Shown: positions 52,088 through 60,816, numbered from the stretch's first letter. The stretch: 64,000 nt of DNA from Bradyrhizobium sp. MOS002 (GCF_003020115.1 NZ_PYFX01000005.1:310001-374000); one strand, 5' to 3'. Made by a program: numbers and translations. Notes: generated by a model not told the origin, from the sequence alone.

Positions 52088-53702
52088 CGATTCCAGTCGC
52101 GGGCCGCTCTCGCGCGGCGGCGTCGCCCCGCAGCCCTTGTTTGCGGTGGCGGCGGTGCTGCTCGGCTCGTTCCTCGCCAATTTCGACAGCCGCCTGACCA
52201 CGATTGGCCTGCCGGATCTGCGCGGCGCGTTCTCGCTCTCGTTCGACGAGGGCGCGTGGCTCTCTACCGCAGGCATCGGCTCGCAGATATTCATCGCGCC
52301 CGCGGTGGCCTGGCTTGCCACCGTGTTCGGCCTGCGCCGCGTGCTCGGCATCCCCAGCCTCGTCTATGCCGCGATCTCGCTGATCATCCCGTTCGTGCAC
52401 GACTATCCGACATTGCTCGCGCTCAGCGTCGTGCATGGCCTCTTGCTCGGCACCTTCGTGCCGGCGACGCTGATGATCATATTCCGCAATCTGCCGATCC
52501 GCTGGTGGCTCCCGGCGATCTCGATCTATTCGATCCGGGTCGGCTTCGCGCTTGATACCTCGAGCTCGCTGGTCGGCTTCTATGTCGACCATCTCGGCTG
52601 GCAATGGCTGTACTGGCAGAGCGTCGTGATCGCGCCCCTGATGGGCCTGATGGTTTATTGGGGCACGCCGAACGAGCCGGTCAATCGCGCTTTGCTGCGC
52701 GAGGCCGATTGGGGCGGCATGCTGCTGCTCGGCGCCGGCGTCTCGATGATCTATGCCGGGCTCGACCAGGGCAATCGGCTGGACTGGCTGGGGTCGGGGA
52801 CGGTGATGGCGTTGATCATTGCCGGCGCAGTGCTGTGCGCGGGCTTCCTCGTCAACGAGGCCCTGGTGCGACAGCCATGGGCACATATCAACGTGCTGTT
52901 CTCGCGCAATATCGGCCTGGGGCTGGTCCTGATCCTGCTCTACACGCTGACCAGTCTCTCCAATGCGTCGCTGGTGCCGAATTTCCTCGCCACCATCGCC
53001 CTGCTCAGGCCGGAGCAGAGTGGCCTCCTGCTGCTCATCTATGGCGCGTTGCCGATGTTCGTGCTGGTGCCGCTCTCGATCTGGCTGCTGCGGCATTTCG
53101 ATACGCGGACGGTGGTGGTCGTGGGATTTGCCTGCTTCGCCGCCGCCAATCTCTGGGGCACGCAGCTCAGCCATGATTGGGCGCGCGAGGATTTCGCCGG
53201 CATCGTGCTGCTCCAGGCGATCGGGCAGTCGCTGACCTTGCTGCCGCTGATCATCACGCTGCTGTCCAACTCCGATCCGAGCCGCGCCACCTCGTTTGCC
53301 GCCTATATCCAGATCATGCGGCTCGGCGGCGCGGAGATCGGCGTGGCGGTGATGGGGACGTGGCTGCGCGTCCGCGAGCAGATCCATTCCTTCTATCTCG
53401 GCCAGAATCTCGGCGTCGGCGACGTCGACGTGGTCCGCATGCTGAAACAGCTCGCCGACCATTTTGCGGCCCATGGTGCGGGCTCGGCCCAGGCCCGCGC
53501 GGTCGGTACGCTCGCGGACTTGGTCCAGCGCGAGGCCAATGTGCTCGCCTATATCGACGGCTTCTGGCTGTGCTTCTGGGTCGCGATGGCCGCACTCGGC
53601 GTCGTCGCCCTGGTCACCCGCGCCCCGCCGGGCCCGTTCACGCCGGCGCCGTTCGGCTTCGCCAGGATGCTGTTGCGCAAGTGCGGAGTGAAGGTCGCCT
53701 GA
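52074..53702 (+). CDS. DHA2-family MFS transporter (EmrB/QacA type)
   Basis: The 542-residue protein has about 14 membrane helices and DHA2-type features such as LANFDSRLTTIGLPDLRGAF in helix 1 and the DEGAWLSTA segment. It would pump drugs, fatty acids or siderophore-like compounds across the inner membrane with the upstream adaptor. I chose ATG 52074, inside the adaptor gene end, because it gives the expected short N-terminus. No adjacent regulator is visible. Confidence 0.88.
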   Translation: MAENDDSSRGPLSRGGVAPQPLFAVAAVLLGSFLANFDSRLTTIGLPDLRGAFSLSFDEGAWLSTAGIGSQIFIAPAVAWLATVFGLRRVLGIPSLVYAAISLIIPFVHDYPTLLALSVVHGLLLGTFVPATLMIIFRNLPIRWWLPAISIYSIRVGFALDTSSSLVGFYVDHLGWQWLYWQSVVIAPLMGLMVYWGTPNEPVNRALLREADWGGMLLLGAGVSMIYAGLDQGNRLDWLGSGTVMALIIAGAVLCAGFLVNEALVRQPWAHINVLFSRNIGLGLVLILLYTLTSLSNASLVPNFLATIALLRPEQSGLLLLIYGALPMFVLVPLSIWLLRHFDTRTVVVVGFACFAAANLWGTQLSHDWAREDFAGIVLLQAIGQSLTLLPLIITLLSNSDPSRATSFAAYIQIMRLGGAEIGVAVMGTWLRVREQIHSFYLGQNLGVGDVDVVRMLKQLADHFAAHGAGSAQARAVGTLADLVQREANVLAYIDGFWLCFWVAMAALGVVALVTRAPPGPFTPAPFGFARMLLRKCGVKVA

Positions 53703-53746
53703 ATGCGATGATGGTTGGTTCGTCCAATCGCGCGACGGGATTGGTC

Positions 53747-53866
53747 ACCTCTCCCGCTTGCGGGAGAGGTCGGCACGAAGTGCCGGGTGAGGGTTCTCTC
53801 CTCTGGGGGATTGTCCCATTGCGGAGACACCCTCTCCCCGACCCTCTCCCGCAAGCGGGAGAGGGT
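53747..53866. repeat. Palindromic repeat, family A (full copy A4)
   Basis: The 120-bp element has hairpin ACCTCTCCCGC/GCGGGAGAGGT at its left end (53747-53770), a GGCAC/GTGCC inner palindrome, and hairpin CCCTCTCCCGC/GCGGGAGAGGG at its right end. It is the inverse of copy A2. It lies between the convergent MFS gene and the gene ending at 53875. Confidence 0.88.
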
Positions 53867-53874
53867 GCGTCCCG

Positions 53875-54615
53875 TCACCGCATCTGCCGCGCCGGCTCGA
53901 TCAGCTCGGGCCGCGGGCCTGAGAGCCGCTTATGCATGTGGACCATGAAGGCCATGGCGAAGATCGGCGTCGCCAGATTGACGATCGGGATCGAGACGAA
54001 GGCTGCGATGAAGAGGCCCGCGGTGAAGACGGTGGCGGCATTGTCGCGCCGCATCGCCTTGGCTTCCTCCGGCGAGCGAAACCGCATCGCCGCGAGCTCG
54101 AAATATTCGCGGCCGAGCAGCCATGCCGTGGCGAGGAAGAAGACCAGGAAACCGGCGCCGGCGAACAGCACCAGCGGCAACGCGACCAGATAGACCAGGA
54201 TCGTCAGCAGCGCGGTCTTGACGCCCTCGTAGATCGCCTGGGTGAGCGGCAGCGCGACGCCGGGCCGCTCGGCCGGATAGTGCTCGCGCTCGACCATGTC
54301 GGCGACGTCGTCGACGAACAGGCTCGCCACCAGCGAGGTGATCGCGGGCATCAGGAACACAGCCCCGAACACGACGCCGAGGCCCGCGGCGATCGAAATG
54401 ATCCAGGACAACACCTCGAGCGACGAGTGCCAGCCCGGACCGAGCAGGCCCTCCAGCCAGGCCTCGCCATAGGTCGCAAACCAGCTCAGGAGCCGCTGCA
54501 AGCCGATCGCCAGTACGATGATCAGCACCAGTGCGACGCCGATCGACCGCCACAGGATCGAGCGCATCGGCGGCGAGATCATTTGCGACAACGCCTTGAC
54601 GGCGGCATCCAGCAT
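53875..54615 (-). CDS. EI24/CysZ-family inner-membrane protein
   Basis: The 246-residue protein has four to five hydrophobic segments (SIGVALVLIIVLAIGLQRLLSWFA, SWIISIAAGLGVVFGAVFLMPAITSLVASLFVDDVADMVE and others) and the family segment AYLLGREYFEL-like AWLLGREYFELAAMRF. EI24/CysZ proteins include sulfate permeases in enterobacteria; sulfate transport by this member is not shown. I chose ATG 54615 because the upstream frame lacks coding character. It lies head to head with the CoA-transferase gene. Confidence 0.8.
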   Translation of the reverse strand: MLDAAVKALSQMISPPMRSILWRSIGVALVLIIVLAIGLQRLLSWFATYGEAWLEGLLGPGWHSSLEVLSWIISIAAGLGVVFGAVFLMPAITSLVASLFVDDVADMVEREHYPAERPGVALPLTQAIYEGVKTALLTILVYLVALPLVLFAGAGFLVFFLATAWLLGREYFELAAMRFRSPEEAKAMRRDNAATVFTAGLFIAAFVSIPIVNLATPIFAMAFMVHMHKRLSGPRPELIEPARQMR

Positions 54616-54780
54616 GGGAGTTCCTCTCACGAAATCACCCGCGAGAGGTAGACACAGGAGGCCCGTTCGGCAAGGGAGATCGGCGGCACCGGCGCGGCGG
54701 CATCGCTGATGGCCGGATTGACTCGGCGTTCCCGATGGTGCGGCGTTGCAGAATTTTCCGGCGGCGTGATGCAGGTGGCG

Positions 54781-54810
54781 CTCCCCCTCTTCCCGTTCCG
54801 ACGGGGGGAG
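54781..54810. repeat. Small G/C-rich inverted repeat in the CysZ-like/CoA-transferase gap
   Basis: CTCCCCC and GGGGAG arms flank about 18 bases in the 291-bp divergent gap (54616-54906). The composition resembles the ends of family A, so it may be a remnant copy. The rest of the gap has only an AT-rich patch near 54829-54842 as a possible promoter part. Confidence 0.4.
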
Positions 54811-54906
54811 GGTCACATCATGTTCGGCGAGATATATTTTCAGAAGGTCTGTGAAGGCCTAGGCTGGCGGGCAAGCGGAACCAGCCGGGCAAAGGAACAG
54901 GCGCAT

Positions 54907-56100
54907 ATGGAGATGGAAGAATCGGCGGCCGGATTGCCGCTTGCAGGCGTGCGCGTCGTCGAGATGACCCACATGGTCATGGGCCCGACCTGCGGCATGA
55001 TCCTGGCGCAGCTCGGCGCCGACGTGATCAAGGTCGAGCCGCCTGCGGGCGACAAGACCCGGAGCCTCGGAGGAATGGGCACCGCCTTCTTCCCGTTGTT
55101 CAACCGCGGCAAGCGCAGCGTCGTGCTGGACTTCGAGAAGCCCGAGGATCGCGACACCATGCACCGGCTGCTGGCGTCGGCCGACGTATTCCTGGAGAAT
55201 TTTCGCGACGGCCAGCTCGCGAAGCAGGGGCTTGGCGCGGACGAATTGCGCCGACGGCATCCGGAGCTGATCATCGCCGGCCACAAGGGTTTCCTTTCCG
55301 GTCCTTACGAGCACCGCCCCGCGCTCGACGAGGTCGTGCAGATGATGGCGGGCCTTGCCGCCATGACCGGCACCAGCGAAAAGCCCCAGCGCGTCGGCTC
55401 GTCCGCCAACGACATCATGGGCGGCATGTTCGGCGTGATCGCAATCCTCGCGGCGCTCTATCAGAAGCGCGGGGGAAAGCGCGACGGCGCCGACATTCGC
55501 ATCGGCCTGTTCGAGAACTGCCTGTTCCTGGTCGCCCAGCACATGGTCGAATACGAGATGACCGGCAACAAGCCGCGCTCGATGCCGGAGCGCGAGCATG
55601 CCTGGCCGATCTACGACATCTTCGAAACCGCCGGCGGCGAGCGCATCTTCATCGGCGTCGTCACCGAAGGCCATTGGCAGAGCTTTTGCCGCGAATTCGG
55701 CCTGACTGAATTCCTCGATGATCCCGCCTTGCGCACCACGACCGATCGCATCCTGGCGCGTGGACGGATCATTCCGCGCGCCGCTGATATCATCAGGCAG
55801 TGGGACGTGGCAAAGCTGTCGCAGAGGCTCGATGCGCTCAACATCTGCTTCTCGCCGATCAACCGGCCCGAGGATCTCTTCACCGATCCGCATGTGCTGC
55901 GGCCGGGCGGGCTCGTCAACAATATCACTGCCGACGGCAAGCCGTTCCGGGTGCCGGCGCTGCCGATCGAATGGAACGGCAGCCATATCGGTGAAGGCCT
56001 GAAGGTCGCGCCGCTCGGCGCCGACACCGCGGCCGTTCGTGCCGAGATCGACAATGAAAATGAAGACGTCACGTCAAAAACAACAGGGAGGCGCGCATGA
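54907..56100 (+). CDS. Class III (CaiB/BaiF) CoA-transferase
   Basis: The 397-residue protein starts GLPLAGVRVVEMTHMVMGPTCGMILAQLGADVIKVEPP, the CaiB family start. Its Asp169 in SSANDIMGGMFG aligns with the catalytic Asp of formyl-CoA transferase. It moves CoA between carboxylic acids through an aspartyl-CoA thioester. ATG 54907 follows AAGGAAC; ATG 54913 is also possible. Its stop overlaps the next gene by 4 bp (ATGA), so it very likely supplies or uses the CoA ester handled by that lyase. Confidence 0.88.
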   Translation: MEMEESAAGLPLAGVRVVEMTHMVMGPTCGMILAQLGADVIKVEPPAGDKTRSLGGMGTAFFPLFNRGKRSVVLDFEKPEDRDTMHRLLASADVFLENFRDGQLAKQGLGADELRRRHPELIIAGHKGFLSGPYEHRPALDEVVQMMAGLAAMTGTSEKPQRVGSSANDIMGGMFGVIAILAALYQKRGGKRDGADIRIGLFENCLFLVAQHMVEYEMTGNKPRSMPEREHAWPIYDIFETAGGERIFIGVVTEGHWQSFCREFGLTEFLDDPALRTTTDRILARGRIIPRAADIIRQWDVAKLSQRLDALNICFSPINRPEDLFTDPHVLRPGGLVNNITADGKPFRVPALPIEWNGSHIGEGLKVAPLGADTAAVRAEIDNENEDVTSKTTGRRA

Positions 56101-57044
56101 GCCGGATTCAGGAGATTTACCCCGCAGAGCGCGTCAGCCTGCGCGAAGTCGGCCTGCGCGACGGGCTCCAGCTCGTGAAGAAAATTCCGTCGACCGACGC
56201 GAAGCAGCGCTGGGTGCGCGAGGAATATGCCGCCGGCGTGCGGCATTTCGAGGTTGGCTCGTTCCTGCCGGCAAAGACTTTTCCGCAATTCGTCGATGTT
56301 CGTGACGTCGTCGCGACCGTCGCTTCATTGCCCGGCGCGCATGGCATCGCGCTTGCGCTCAACGAGCGCGGCGTGAACGAGGCGCTGGAATCCGGCGTCG
56401 GCGAGATCGCCTCGGTGGTCTCGGCAACTGAAGAGCACAGCCAGGCCAACGCGCACCGCTCGCGCGAATCCGCGATCGCCAATGTGAAGCGTCTGTGCGA
56501 GCTGCGCGATGCCACCCGCCACAAGCCGCTCGTCAACGCTGCGATCTCGATGGCGCTGGGCTGCTCGATCACCGGGGCGGTTGACCCTGCAGAGGTGCTG
56601 CGGCTGGTCGACAAGTGCCTCGAGGCTGGAGTCGATTTCGTCGGCATCGCCGACACCGTCGGCTATGCCGGGCCGAAGCAGGTGGCGGAGCTGACGCGCG
56701 CCGCGGTGAAGCTCGCGGGGTCAAAGCCGATCTGCATCCATCTCCACGACACCCGCGGCATGGGCATCGCGAACGCGGCCGCCGCGCTCGACGAAGGCGC
56801 GCGTATTCTCGATGGCTCGCTCGGCGGCCTCGGTGGCTGCCCCTTCGCACCCGGCGCGACCGGCAATGTCGTGTTCGAGGATCTCGTGTTCCTGTGCGAG
56901 AGCAAGGGCTTTACGACCGGGATCGATCTCGACAGACTGATCGCCGTCCGGAAGATCTTGCTGGAGGAAATGCCGAACGAGCAGCTCTATGGCGGCCTCG
57001 CGCGGGCGGGATTGCCGGGTGGGACCGCGGCGAAGGCGGCGTGA
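56097..57044 (+). CDS. Hydroxymethylglutaryl-CoA lyase-like enzyme
   Basis: The 315-residue TIM barrel has LREVGLRDGLQ (metal and catalytic residues), HLHDTRGMG (metal-binding His pair) and GGLGGCPFAPGATGN with the active-site Cys, as in HMG-CoA lyases. The family cleaves 3-hydroxy-acyl-CoAs such as HMG-CoA to acetyl-CoA and acetoacetate; citramalyl-CoA and related substrates are also known. Translational coupling to the CoA-transferase suggests a two-step pathway that first activates the free acid. Confidence 0.88.
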   Translation: MSRIQEIYPAERVSLREVGLRDGLQLVKKIPSTDAKQRWVREEYAAGVRHFEVGSFLPAKTFPQFVDVRDVVATVASLPGAHGIALALNERGVNEALESGVGEIASVVSATEEHSQANAHRSRESAIANVKRLCELRDATRHKPLVNAAISMALGCSITGAVDPAEVLRLVDKCLEAGVDFVGIADTVGYAGPKQVAELTRAAVKLAGSKPICIHLHDTRGMGIANAAAALDEGARILDGSLGGLGGCPFAPGATGNVVFEDLVFLCESKGFTTGIDLDRLIAVRKILLEEMPNEQLYGGLARAGLPGGTAAKAA

Positions 57045-57048
57045 TCCT

Positions 57049-57208
57049 TCCTCCCTTCTCCCCTTGCGGGAGAAGGTGGCGCGAAGCGCCGGATGAGGGG
57101 TCTCTGTCCGCGCACTCAGATCGTGAGATTCTTCTGGGCGGAGAGAGACCCCTCACTCGTCTCGCCGCTTCGCGGCGAGCCACCCTTTCCCACAAGGGGA
57201 GAGGGACA
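57049..57208. repeat. Palindromic repeat, family A-related (copy A5)
   Basis: This 160-bp segment contains hairpin CCTTCTCCCC/GGGAGAAGG at the left, GGCGCGAAGCGCC, the pair GAGGGGTCTCT/AGAGACCCCTC around the centre, CGCCGCTTCGCGGCG, and CCCTTTCCC/GGGGAGAGGG at the right. It lies between the convergent lyase gene (57044) and nikR (57239). Confidence 0.78.
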
Positions 57209-57238
57209 CACAGCGACTATGCCGTGACAAAAGTCGCG

Positions 57239-57685
57239 CTACTCATGCCGGTGCGCGTGCTTCCGCGCTTTCGTCGGCTTCGCTTCACCCGTCGGGATCA
57301 TCACCACGCGGCCGTAGCGGACGCCGCGTTCGGCGATGATGTGGTCGGCGAAATGTCTGACCTCGGCGGCATCGCCGCGCAGTGCCGTCATCTCCATGCA
57401 ATTGTTGTCGTCGAGATGGACATGCAGCGTCGCCAGCGCGAGGTCGTGGTGGCCATGGAATTCCTGCACCAGGCGTTTTGAGAGATCGCGGGCGGCGTGG
57501 TCGTAGACATAGACGAGGCCGGCGACGCAAGAGCCGGTCTGCGCGGTGTCCTCGCTGCTCTGTTGCAACCCGGCACGGGCGAGGTCGCGGATGATCTCGG
57601 AGCGATTCTGGTAGCCGCGGGCTTCCGCTGCCGCGTCGATCTCCGCCAGGAGATCGTCCTCGATCGTGATCGTAATTCGCTGCAT
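57239..57685 (-). CDS. nikR: Nickel-responsive regulator NikR
   Basis: The 148-residue protein has an N-terminal ribbon-helix-helix (MQRITITIEDDLLAEIDAAA, then YQNRSEIIRDLARAGL) and a C-terminal ACT-like domain. His77, His88, His90 and Cys96 have the same spacing as the high-affinity nickel ligands His76, His87, His89 and Cys95 of E. coli NikR. It should repress nickel uptake when nickel is plentiful. No nickel transporter, urease or hydrogenase gene is nearby. ATG 57685 follows GGAGAGG. Confidence 0.93.
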   Translation of the reverse strand: MQRITITIEDDLLAEIDAAAEARGYQNRSEIIRDLARAGLQQSSEDTAQTGSCVAGLVYVYDHAARDLSKRLVQEFHGHHDLALATLHVHLDDNNCMEMTALRGDAAEVRHFADHIIAERGVRYGRVVMIPTGEAKPTKARKHAHRHE

Positions 57686-57697
57686 CAAGTCCTCTCC

Positions 57698-57719
57698 GTG
57701 CGTACCGCTTGGTGCGTAC
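57698..57719. promoter_or_regulatory. Tandem GTGCGTAC repeat upstream of nikR
   Basis: GTGCGTAC occurs at 57698-57705 and 57712-57719, separated by six bases, directly upstream of the nikR start. It does not match the E. coli NikR palindrome (GTATGA-N16-TCATAC). It could be an autoregulatory site or a chance repeat. Confidence 0.35.
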
Positions 57720-57722
57720 TCC

Positions 57723-57806
57723 GTAGCCCGGATGGAGCGAAGCGCAATCCGGGACAGTTTCGATGCGTGGACAGACCCCGGATTTCGCTCTGCTTCATCC
57801 GGGCTA
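57723..57806. repeat. Palindromic repeat, family D (copy D3)
   Basis: The 84-bp element begins GTAGCCCGGATGGAGCGAAG and ends CTTCATCCGGGCTAC. It lies in the 170-bp gap between nikR and copA, which point the same way. It ends 49 bp from the copA stop and starts close to the nikR upstream region. Confidence 0.87.
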
Positions 57807-57855
57807 CGCGCATCTTACCGCGTTTCGTGAACGGTGCGAGAGAGAAGGCGCTCGC

Positions 57856-60285
57856 TCACAGCCGCGTCGCCCGCAGCCGCAGCGCATTCCCGACCACGCT
57901 GACCGAGGATAGCGCCATCGCGGCCGCGGCGATGATCGGCGACAGCAGCACGCCGAAGGTCGGATAGAGGATGCCGGCCGCGATCGGAATGCCTGCGGCG
58001 TTGTAGATGAAGGCGAAGAACAGGTTCTGCCGGATGTTGCTCATCGTCGCCTGCGACAGTTTTCGCGCACGGACGATGCCGGTGAGATCGCCCTTGAGCA
58101 GGGTGACGCCGGCGCTCTCCATCGCCACGTCCGTGCCGGTGCCCATGGCGATGCCGACTTCGGCAGCGGCCAGCGCCGGCGCGTCGTTGACGCCGTCACC
58201 GGCCATCGCGACGCTGCGGCCTGCCTTCTGCAGCTTTGTCACCACCGCGCTCTTCTGATCCGGCAGCACCTCGGCCTCGACATCGGCGATGCCGAGCCTG
58301 CGCGCCACGGCCTCCGCCGTGGTGCGGTTGTCGCCGGTCAGCATGATGACCTTGATGCCTTCGGCCGCGAGTGCCTTCAGGGCCTCCGGGGTCGAGGCCT
58401 TGACCGGATCGGCGATCGCGAACAGGCCGGCAAGCCGGCCGTCGACAGCCATGTTGATCACGGTCGCGCCGTCGCCGCGCAGGCGTTCGGCCTCCGTATC
58501 GAGCGCTTTGGTGTCGATGCCGATCGAGGTCAGATATTTGGCATTGCCGAGCACGATGGTCTTGCCGTCGACCTTGCCGGTCGCGCCCTTGCCGGTCGGC
58601 GAATCGAATTGTTCGACCTGGCCCAGCGCGAGCTGCTTCTCCTCCGCCGCGCGCATGATCGCATCGGCCAGAGGATGCTCGCTGGCGCGCTCGACGCTGG
58701 CGGCCATGCGGAGGATGTCATCTTCCGCAAAACCGGCCGCCGGCACGATCGCGACCACCTTCGGCTTGCCCTCCGTCAGCGTGCCGGTCTTGTCGACCAC
58801 CAGTGTGTCGATCTTCTCCATCCGCTCCAGCGCCTCGGCGTTCTTGATCAGGACTCCCGCCTGCGCGCCGCGGCCGACGCCGACCATGATCGACATCGGG
58901 GTCGCCAGGCCAAGCGCACAGGGGCAGGCGATGATCAGCACGCTGACGGCGGCGACGAGCCCGAAGGCCAGCCGCGGCTCCGGCCCGAACCAGGCCCAGG
59001 CCGCGAAGGCAACGACCGCAACGGCGATCACGGTCGGCACGAACCAGCCCGCGACCTGGTCGGCGAGACGCTGGATCGGCGCACGCGAGCGCTGCGCGTC
59101 CGCGACCATCTGCACGATCTGCGACAGCAGCGTCTCGCGCCCGACCTTGTCGGCTCGCATGATAAAGCTGCCGGACTGGTTGAGCGTGCCCGCGATCACC
59201 TTCGCGTCCGTCTCCTTGGTGACCGGCATGGATTCGCCCGTCACGAGGGATTCGTCGAGCGACGAGCGGCCTTCCAGAATGACGCCGTCGACCGGCACCT
59301 TTTCACCGGGACGCACGCGCAAGCGGTCGCCGGCATGAAGTGCGTCGATCTCGACCTCGTGCTCGTTGCCATCGCCATCGATACGCCGCGCGGTCTTGGG
59401 GGCGAGCTGCAGCAACGCCTTGATCGCACCCGACGTCGCATCGCGGGCGCGCAGCTCCAGCACCTGACCGAGCAGCACCAGCACGGTGATGACGGCCGCC
59501 GCCTCGAAATAGACCGCGACCGCACCTTCGTGGCCGCGGAAGGTGGCCGGAAAGATCTGCGGCGCGATGGTGCCGATCAGGCTGTAGACATAGGCGACGC
59601 CCGTGCCCATCGCGATCAGCGTGAACATGTTGAGGTTGCGCGTCAGCAGCGACTGCCAGCCGCGAACGAAGAACGGCCAGCCGGCCCACAGCACCACCGG
59701 TGTGGCGAAGACGAGCTGGATCCAGTTCGACAGCGTCGCATCGATCCAGTTGTGCGGGCCTGCGAGATGGCCGCCCATCTCCAGCACGACGGCCGGCAAG
59801 GCCAGCGCGCCGCCGATCCAGAACCGCCGCGTCATGTCGGCGAGCTCAGGGTTGGGCCCGGTCTCCAGGCTCGCCACTTCCGGCTCCAGCGCCATGCCGC
59901 AGATCGGGCAGGTGCCGGGCCCGACCTGGCGGATCTGCGGATGCATCGGGCAGGTGTAGATCGTGCCCGCGGGCATCTCGGGCTCGGGCGTCTTGCCCTT
60001 TGCGAGATACTTTGCGGGGTCGGCGGTGAATTTGGCGCGGCAGCCGGCCGAGCAGAAATGGAAGGTCTCGCCGTCGTGGTCGAATCGGTGTTTTGAGGTC
60101 GCGGGATCAACCGTCATGCCGCAGACGGGATCGTGGACCTTTGTCGCGACGGCGCTGTGGTCGTGGGCATGATTGCCGCAGCAGGAGGAGGCTACCGGCT
60201 TCGCGACCGGCGGAGCTTTGCTGGCACAGCCGCATCCGGAATGCGTCTCCGCCTCGTGATGATGTCCATGTTCGGGCTCGTTCAT
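57856..60285 (-). CDS. copA: Copper-translocating P1B-type ATPase CopA
   Basis: The 809-residue pump has a His/Cys-rich N-terminus, a YHS domain (about residues 52-95, DPVCGMTVD), a heavy-metal-binding segment (TCPMHPQI with CPICGM, 111-131), about eight membrane helices with CPC at 454-456, the phosphorylated Asp499 in DKTGT, and MAGDGVNDAPAL. CPC pumps export Cu(I). The N-terminal CXXC MXCXXC ferredoxin-like domain of classic CopA is absent. ATG 60285 follows GGAG. It is divergent from csoR across a palindromic operator. Confidence 0.94.
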   Translation of the reverse strand: MNEPEHGHHHEAETHSGCGCASKAPPVAKPVASSCCGNHAHDHSAVATKVHDPVCGMTVDPATSKHRFDHDGETFHFCSAGCRAKFTADPAKYLAKGKTPEPEMPAGTIYTCPMHPQIRQVGPGTCPICGMALEPEVASLETGPNPELADMTRRFWIGGALALPAVVLEMGGHLAGPHNWIDATLSNWIQLVFATPVVLWAGWPFFVRGWQSLLTRNLNMFTLIAMGTGVAYVYSLIGTIAPQIFPATFRGHEGAVAVYFEAAAVITVLVLLGQVLELRARDATSGAIKALLQLAPKTARRIDGDGNEHEVEIDALHAGDRLRVRPGEKVPVDGVILEGRSSLDESLVTGESMPVTKETDAKVIAGTLNQSGSFIMRADKVGRETLLSQIVQMVADAQRSRAPIQRLADQVAGWFVPTVIAVAVVAFAAWAWFGPEPRLAFGLVAAVSVLIIACPCALGLATPMSIMVGVGRGAQAGVLIKNAEALERMEKIDTLVVDKTGTLTEGKPKVVAIVPAAGFAEDDILRMAASVERASEHPLADAIMRAAEEKQLALGQVEQFDSPTGKGATGKVDGKTIVLGNAKYLTSIGIDTKALDTEAERLRGDGATVINMAVDGRLAGLFAIADPVKASTPEALKALAAEGIKVIMLTGDNRTTAEAVARRLGIADVEAEVLPDQKSAVVTKLQKAGRSVAMAGDGVNDAPALAAAEVGIAMGTGTDVAMESAGVTLLKGDLTGIVRARKLSQATMSNIRQNLFFAFIYNAAGIPIAAGILYPTFGVLLSPIIAAAAMALSSVSVVGNALRLRATRL

Positions 60286-60308
60286 TGCCACGCTCCGGCC
60301 TTGCAAAT

Positions 60309-60327
60309 TATACCCTAGGGGGGTATA
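60309..60327. promoter_or_regulatory. Palindromic operator between copA and csoR (predicted CsoR site)
   Basis: TATACCC (60309-60315) and GGGTATA (60321-60327) form a perfect 7-bp inverted repeat around TAGGG in the 50-bp gap between the two starts. A-T ends with a C/G-rich centre are typical of CsoR/RcnR-family operators. Its position would let one bound tetramer block both promoters. Confidence 0.8.
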
Positions 60328-60335
60328 TAGACCCC

Positions 60336-60611
60336 ATGCGCAAGGACATCAAGGCATCGGTCGGAAAACGTCTTGGCCGGATCGAGGGTCAGGTTCGCGG
60401 CCTCTCGAAAATGGTCGAGGAAGACCGCTATTGCATCGACATCGTCACGCAGATCTCGGCGGTGCGTGCCGCGCTGCGCCGGGTCGAGGAAGAGGTTCTG
60501 AAAGATCACGTCGCCCATTGCGTCGAGCATGCGATCGCGAGCGGCGACAAGGCCGACCAGCGCGAGAAGATCGCGGAGCTGATGGCGGTGATTGGGCGCG
60601 CGGAGCGGTAG
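60336..60611 (+). CDS. csoR: CsoR-type copper-sensing transcriptional repressor
   Basis: The 91-residue all-helical protein has KRLGRIEGQVRGLSKMVEEDRYCIDI and KDHVAHCVEHAI, the CsoR/RcnR/FrmR family pattern. Cys33, His58 and Cys62 match the spacing of the Cu(I) ligands Cys36, His61 and Cys65 of Mycobacterium CsoR, so it is a copper sensor rather than an RcnR or FrmR type. Apo-protein should bind the palindrome upstream and release it with copper. The start is ATG 60336. Confidence 0.92.
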   Translation: MRKDIKASVGKRLGRIEGQVRGLSKMVEEDRYCIDIVTQISAVRAALRRVEEEVLKDHVAHCVEHAIASGDKADQREKIAELMAVIGRAER

Positions 60612-60682
60612 ATTCGTACTTTCGTCGCTTCCTTGCGACGCTCGCACGATGGTGGAGAGGGATGCGCGATATTTCCTCTGGC

Positions 60683-60809
60683 GTCGTCCTGGCGAAAGCC
60701 AGGACCCATACCGCGGAGTCCATCGAATGTGCCCGGTAGCTGTACCGAACGACGAATCTTCGCCAAACTTCTGCCTGGGATAATGGGTCCTGGCTTTCGC
60801 CAGGACGAC
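60683..60809. repeat. MITE-like palindromic repeat, family B (variant copy B4)
   Basis: The 127-bp element begins GTCGTCCTGGCGAAAGCCAG and ends CTGGCTTTCGCCAGGACGAC. Matching changes in both arms (CCTGG/CCAGG where other copies have CCCGG/CCGGG) keep the pairing intact. It lies between convergent csoR and the gene ending at 60817, 7 bp from the latter stop. Confidence 0.88.
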
Positions 60810-60816
60810 GGCGGAG

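Noticed and set aside
52047..53474. Leftward open frame opposite the MFS gene
   Set aside because: The product is rich in His, Gln, Arg and Asp, the mirror of membrane-helix codons, and the + strand pump is clear.
54907..57044. Complete leucine degradation operon
   Set aside because: Only the CoA-transferase and lyase are present; isovaleryl-CoA dehydrogenase and methylcrotonyl-CoA carboxylase genes are missing nearby.
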